Origin: Myxococcales bacterium
GTDB lineage: Bacteria; Myxococcota; Bradymonadia; REDH01
NCBI GenBank assembly: GCA_018970625.1
Contig: JAGWVZ010000028.1
Location: 1-16,500, forward strand
Direction of reading: 5' to 3'
Length of the DNA: 16,500 bases
Shown: piece by piece, positions 13,615 through 16,500 of the stretch
Numbering within the stretch: position 1 is the stretch's first letter
How the letters are laid out: each line of letters starts with the position of its first letter
Notes under the pieces: model-generated
Told to the model about the DNA's origin: nothing
Databases searched by the model: none
The model's input: only the letters and a program-made list of their open reading frames with translations
Made by a program: the position numbers and the translations under genes

Positions 13615-14577
13615 ATGACCTCGTCGTTATCGATTCGGCGCGCGATTTGTTCCGTATGTCTTGCCGGCATGATGGCCCTTCCGGGCGTCTGGAGTGCGTC
13701 GGCACAGGACCCCGGGCCGGTGGCGAACGAGCCGGACCCGCTGGAAACGGCGTGGACGACGGTGCTTGCGGCCGTGTCGGATCTGCAGGCCCGTCTGGAC
13801 GAGATTGACGCCACCGATGTGACGACGACGCGTGGTCATCGGCTCTGTCTCGAGGCGATCGCGGTTGCAGACACCATCATTACCAACACCGAGTTCATTG
13901 TTGCCAATGACCCAACCCTGACCTCCGACGATGTTGCGTCGGCATGGGATCAGGCGCTGACGGCGCGCCAGACCAAAGGGTGGCTGCAGCTGCAGGCGCA
14001 GCAATGTGAAGACGCACAGGTAACGCTGCGCGAGCTGGTTGCACACCCCGAATCGGCATCTCGACCGCTGGTTGTGGAAGCCGCTGAGCGACGCCTCGCA
14101 GAGGCCAATGCCTGTGTGGAGCGTCAGCAGTCCGACGCGGTAACGGTCGCGGCTGAGGCCAACGGCCAGTCGGATTCGGCCTCCACGGGCGAAGCGGTGC
14201 TTCAGCGTAGCGAATTGCCACCTGAGCCCCGTGGCTTTCGCGTCGGGCATGGTTTTCTGGTCGCTGGCGGTGCGCTGCTCGCCGGCGCGGTCGGGCATGA
14301 GCTGGCCATGTCGGGTGACCGGTCCGATTTCGTAACGCTACGCGATGCCTGCGAAGCAGGAGAACCCTGCGATACGGCAACGCTCGAAGACCTGCAGGGT
14401 ACGCTGCAGGCAGCGCGTATGATCTCGGCCATTCTGTACGGCGCTTCTGCGGTTTCTTTTGGCACGGGCGCTGGTCTGTTGCTCGCCGACCGTCCCGATC
14501 GGCCCGCGACCACGCTGTTGATCGAACCCGCGTTTACCTCGCGTTTTGCAGGTATTTCCATGACGCTGCGGCGCTGA
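13615..14577 (+). CDS. Exported or membrane protein of unknown function, upstream of the Ser/Thr kinase
   Basis: 320 residues from ATG 13615, preferred over the ATG at 13546 because it opens a proper signal peptide: SIRR, hydrophobic core, then SASAQ with cleavage near residue 30. No good ribosome binding site is seen. The mature part is helical and acidic, with a conserved-looking pair of cysteines, then a linker, and two hydrophobic segments near residues 207-229 (GHGFLVAGGALLAGAVGHELA) and 267-292 (MISAILYGASAVSFGTGAGLLLA), separated by a Cys-containing acidic loop (DACEAGEPCDTA). The gene stops 14 bp before the kinase start, so both are probably co-transcribed. Proteins of this build, often with TPR-like helices, accompany kinases in myxobacteria-like genomes. 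A sensory or substrate role is inference only. Confidence 0.72.
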   Translation: MTSSLSIRRAICSVCLAGMMALPGVWSASAQDPGPVANEPDPLETAWTTVLAAVSDLQARLDEIDATDVTTTRGHRLCLEAIAVADTIITNTEFIVANDPTLTSDDVASAWDQALTARQTKGWLQLQAQQCEDAQVTLRELVAHPESASRPLVVEAAERRLAEANACVERQQSDAVTVAAEANGQSDSASTGEAVLQRSELPPEPRGFRVGHGFLVAGGALLAGAVGHELAMSGDRSDFVTLRDACEAGEPCDTATLEDLQGTLQAARMISAILYGASAVSFGTGAGLLLADRPDRPATTLLIEPAFTSRFAGISMTLRR

Positions 14578-14591
14578 GCGAGGCGCATTTC

Positions 14592-16139
14592 ATGACCGAA
14601 ACAGAATTCCGGCTGGCCAACACCCCAGAAATGCCGCGTCCGGGCGATATCATCGCCGAGCGCTATCGTATTGAATCTGTGCTGGGTGAAGGGGGGTTCG
14701 CAGCCGTGTTTCGGGCCCACGACCAGCGGGTTGGTCAGGCAGTTGCCATCAAGGTGCTCGATCCCATCATGAGCCGGCGCGCGCAGTTCGCTGCCCGGTT
14801 TGACCGGGAAATTCGAACGGTCTCTTCGTTGCGACACCCCAATACCATCAGCGTTACTGATCGAGGCTCGACAGAAGCGGGTTGTCTGTATGTGGTCATG
14901 GAGCTACTCGCCGGGCGCCCGCTTGACAGCATACTGCGCGATCAGGGCGCCATGGAGACCGAGCGCGCTGCCCATATCGTTTCGCAGGTGCTGAAGTCCC
15001 TGATTGAGGCCCATTCGCAGGGAATTATTCACCGCGATATCAAGCCGGCCAATATTTTTCTCGTGAATCTTCCCGGCGAAAAAGACTTCGTGAAGGTGCT
15101 TGATTTTGGCATCGCCAAAAGCCTCGATGATGGGGAATCAGCCACCCTCACGCAGACCGGCGAAATCATGTGCTCGCCTCATTATGTGGCACCCGAGCGC
15201 GTACGCGATTTGCAGAATTTTCCTGCCAGTGACGTTTATTCTGTCGGAATTGTGCTGATTGAGCTGCTCGAAGGGCGTCCGCCTATTGATGGCGAAAATA
15301 CCTTCGCCATCGCCATCCAGCATGCCAGCATGGAAATTCCGGTGCCCGTGTCGGCCAGTGCGCTCAACGGGCCGCTCGGAAAGGTCATCCAGAACGCTGT
15401 CGCCAAGCCGGTCGGCCTGCGATATCAGTCGGCCGAGGAGATGCTGCTGGATGTTCAGGCCGCCATGAAGGGGCTTCCCCTGCCTTCGGCGCAGCGACTC
15501 GCGGGTGTCGACCCGGGCCGTTCCGCTGGTGCGAATGATCCTGACTCTACTCGCGCCATGATCGCTTCGTCGACCACCCAGACGCATTCATCCGTTCGCG
15601 GCGGTAATGCCATGCTGGCGTTCGGCGTCGTCGCTGTGATCCTGCTTGCCGCCGCCGTGTTGCTCTACAACGTGGTCGTGTCCGACCCGTACAACATGCA
15701 GCCGGCCGCGCCGATCCCGACGCCTGCCATTGACCCGACAGCCTCCTCCGTGACGCCGTCGACCCCAGCGTCAGGCGAGGCCTCGGCAAACGTCCCGACC
15801 GTGGCGCCAACGTTGGCCGTCGCCACGCCATCTGCTCCCGATGAGGCTTCAGGCACGTCGGAAGGCTCGGGCGCCCTGCCAGGCGAGGGAAGCCTTGTCG
15901 CTCAGCCGCCCGGCGCGCAGCCAACCGCGGAACCCATCCCTGTGGCAAGGCCCGTACGCCCCAACATCGCGCGCAATCCAGCGCCTGCGCGAACCCCAAC
16001 CCCGCAGCGTGAGCCAACGCCGACGCCGCAACCTGAGCCGACTCTCCAACCCGAGCCCGCAGTCGAGCCGCAACCTGAGCCGACCTCCACGGAACGCCCG
16101 CGCGGAAGCCGCTTCGGTCAGGATTTGCGCCCCCGATAA
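14592..16139 (+). CDS. Membrane-anchored eukaryotic-type Ser/Thr protein kinase
   Basis: 515 residues from ATG 14592 with a short AGG at 14581-14583. The cytoplasmic kinase domain covers about residues 25-293. All catalytic elements are intact: Gly-rich loop GEGGFAAVF (32-40), VAIK with Lys54, the helix C glutamate Glu73, HRDIKPANIF (147-156; Asp149, Lys151, Asn154), DFG (171-173), activation segment with several Thr/Ser (184-195), and APE (200-202). Hence it should be active and autophosphorylate. A single membrane helix lies at about 339-363 after a polar juxtamembrane stretch. The C-terminal 150 residues, outside the cytoplasm, are low-complexity Pro/Ala/Thr/Ser, ending in PTP/PEP repeats (about 468-498) and a basic tail. 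No PASTA or PEGA domain is visible, so the tail may span the wall rather than bind a ligand. Confidence 0.95.
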   Translation: MTETEFRLANTPEMPRPGDIIAERYRIESVLGEGGFAAVFRAHDQRVGQAVAIKVLDPIMSRRAQFAARFDREIRTVSSLRHPNTISVTDRGSTEAGCLYVVMELLAGRPLDSILRDQGAMETERAAHIVSQVLKSLIEAHSQGIIHRDIKPANIFLVNLPGEKDFVKVLDFGIAKSLDDGESATLTQTGEIMCSPHYVAPERVRDLQNFPASDVYSVGIVLIELLEGRPPIDGENTFAIAIQHASMEIPVPVSASALNGPLGKVIQNAVAKPVGLRYQSAEEMLLDVQAAMKGLPLPSAQRLAGVDPGRSAGANDPDSTRAMIASSTTQTHSSVRGGNAMLAFGVVAVILLAAAVLLYNVVVSDPYNMQPAAPIPTPAIDPTASSVTPSTPASGEASANVPTVAPTLAVATPSAPDEASGTSEGSGALPGEGSLVAQPPGAQPTAEPIPVARPVRPNIARNPAPARTPTPQREPTPTPQPEPTLQPEPAVEPQPEPTSTERPRGSRFGQDLRPR

Positions 16140-16238
16140 TGGCGCACCGACGCACCCCTTGACGCGCCGCACCATGCTCCTAAGGCACGGAGCGATCAAC
16201 ACGAGTGCCCACACACGGGTATCGGACCGGAGACACTG

Positions 16239-16500
16239 GTGCTGCCTGTCGTTCGAACCTATCTGCTGTCCCGATTCGCAGCTGCTACCGCCCTGACCAT
16301 GTTTCGGGCCACTGTCGCGTGGCACGTGTACCGGCTCACCGGCTCGACCGTCATGCTCGGCATCATTGGGTTGGTGCAGTTCATTCCATCGGTGGTGCTC
16401 ACCCTCACCGGCGGCGTACTCGCCGATCGACACAATCGCACGCGCATCGTGCGTATTGCGCAGATGGTGGCTTGTTGCATCAGTCCACCGGTGCTGCTCG
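16239..16500 (+). CDS. MFS transporter, N-terminal part (3' end outside window)
   Basis: An open frame from GTG 16239, with GGAG at 16229-16232 and six-base spacing, runs off the window after 87 codons. The visible part contains the first two membrane helices of a major facilitator: TYLLSRFAATALTMF-like helix one, WHVYRLTGSTVMLGIIGL, then helix two and the MFS motif A loop as GGVLADRHNRTRIV. RLTGS and the loop variant recall the MFS_3 subgroup with EntS-like and macrolide/siderophore exporters; the substrate cannot be told. There is no ATG near the start, which makes GTG the best choice. The gap to the kinase is 99 bp; a weak promoter candidate TTGACG (16159-16164), 16-nt spacer, TAAGGC (16181-16186) could serve it. 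Confidence 0.82.
   Translation, partial: MLPVVRTYLLSRFAAATALTMFRATVAWHVYRLTGSTVMLGIIGLVQFIPSVVLTLTGGVLADRHNRTRIVRIAQMVACCISPPVLL

Noticed and set aside
1..16500. CRISPR arrays, tRNA or rRNA genes, insertion sequences, integrase or attachment sites
   Set aside because: I looked for evenly spaced direct repeats, transposase or integrase motifs and tRNA-like cloverleaf signals and saw none; the only repeats are protein-coding (TSP3 and Pro-rich tail).

Overview
The window is GC-rich, densely coded bacterial chromosome with no sign of mobile elements, phage genes, tRNA/rRNA genes or CRISPR. The right two thirds carry a combination typical of myxobacteria-like lineages (Myxococcota, Bradymonadales and relatives): an OmpA protein with thrombospondin type-3 repeats, a Cys-rich lipoprotein with an IgGFc-binding-type domain, and a eukaryotic-type Ser/Thr kinase with a transmembrane anchor and Pro-rich tail. 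I infer such an organism; no taxonomic marker gene is present.

Region 1 (1-6015, all + strand) is an arginine biosynthesis cluster using N-acylated intermediates: the end of an unrecognised gene, then argC, an argF' N-acylornithine carbamoyltransferase, argB, an argE-like M20 deacylase, and argH. The logic is: ArgB phosphorylates N-acylglutamate, ArgC reduces it, an aminotransferase (argD, not in the window) makes N-acylornithine, ArgF' carbamoylates it while still acylated, the M20 enzyme removes the acyl group from N-acylcitrulline, and argininosuccinate synthase (argG, not in the window) plus ArgH finish arginine. The specificity residue of ArgF' is Ala rather than Glu, and several surrounding motifs match the Bacteroides enzyme, so the pathway may run on N-succinyl rather than N-acetyl intermediates. 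This is the most interesting inference in the window. The first genes are tightly packed; the argB-argE and argE-argH gaps each hold a GC-rich hairpin.

Region 2 (6016-11463) is an envelope block: a promoter and an outer-membrane beta-barrel/TSP3/OmpA protein, then a small TerB-like cytoplasmic protein with its own extended -10 promoter, and convergent to it a 701-residue IgGFc-binding-like lipoprotein. A possible 42-codon minus-strand ORF lies between the first two. A 400-bp non-coding stretch upstream of the lipoprotein contains a palindrome and a good promoter for the next gene.

Region 3 (11464-16500) holds an exported helical protein of unknown function, a convergent unknown cytoplasmic protein, then (+ strand) an exported or membrane protein of unknown function, a membrane Ser/Thr kinase 14 bp downstream, and the beginning of an MFS exporter running off the window. 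The kinase and the preceding gene probably form an operon. Three promoter candidates share a TTGG...(16-17 nt)...TAT(G/C) pattern, suggesting the local housekeeping promoter form.
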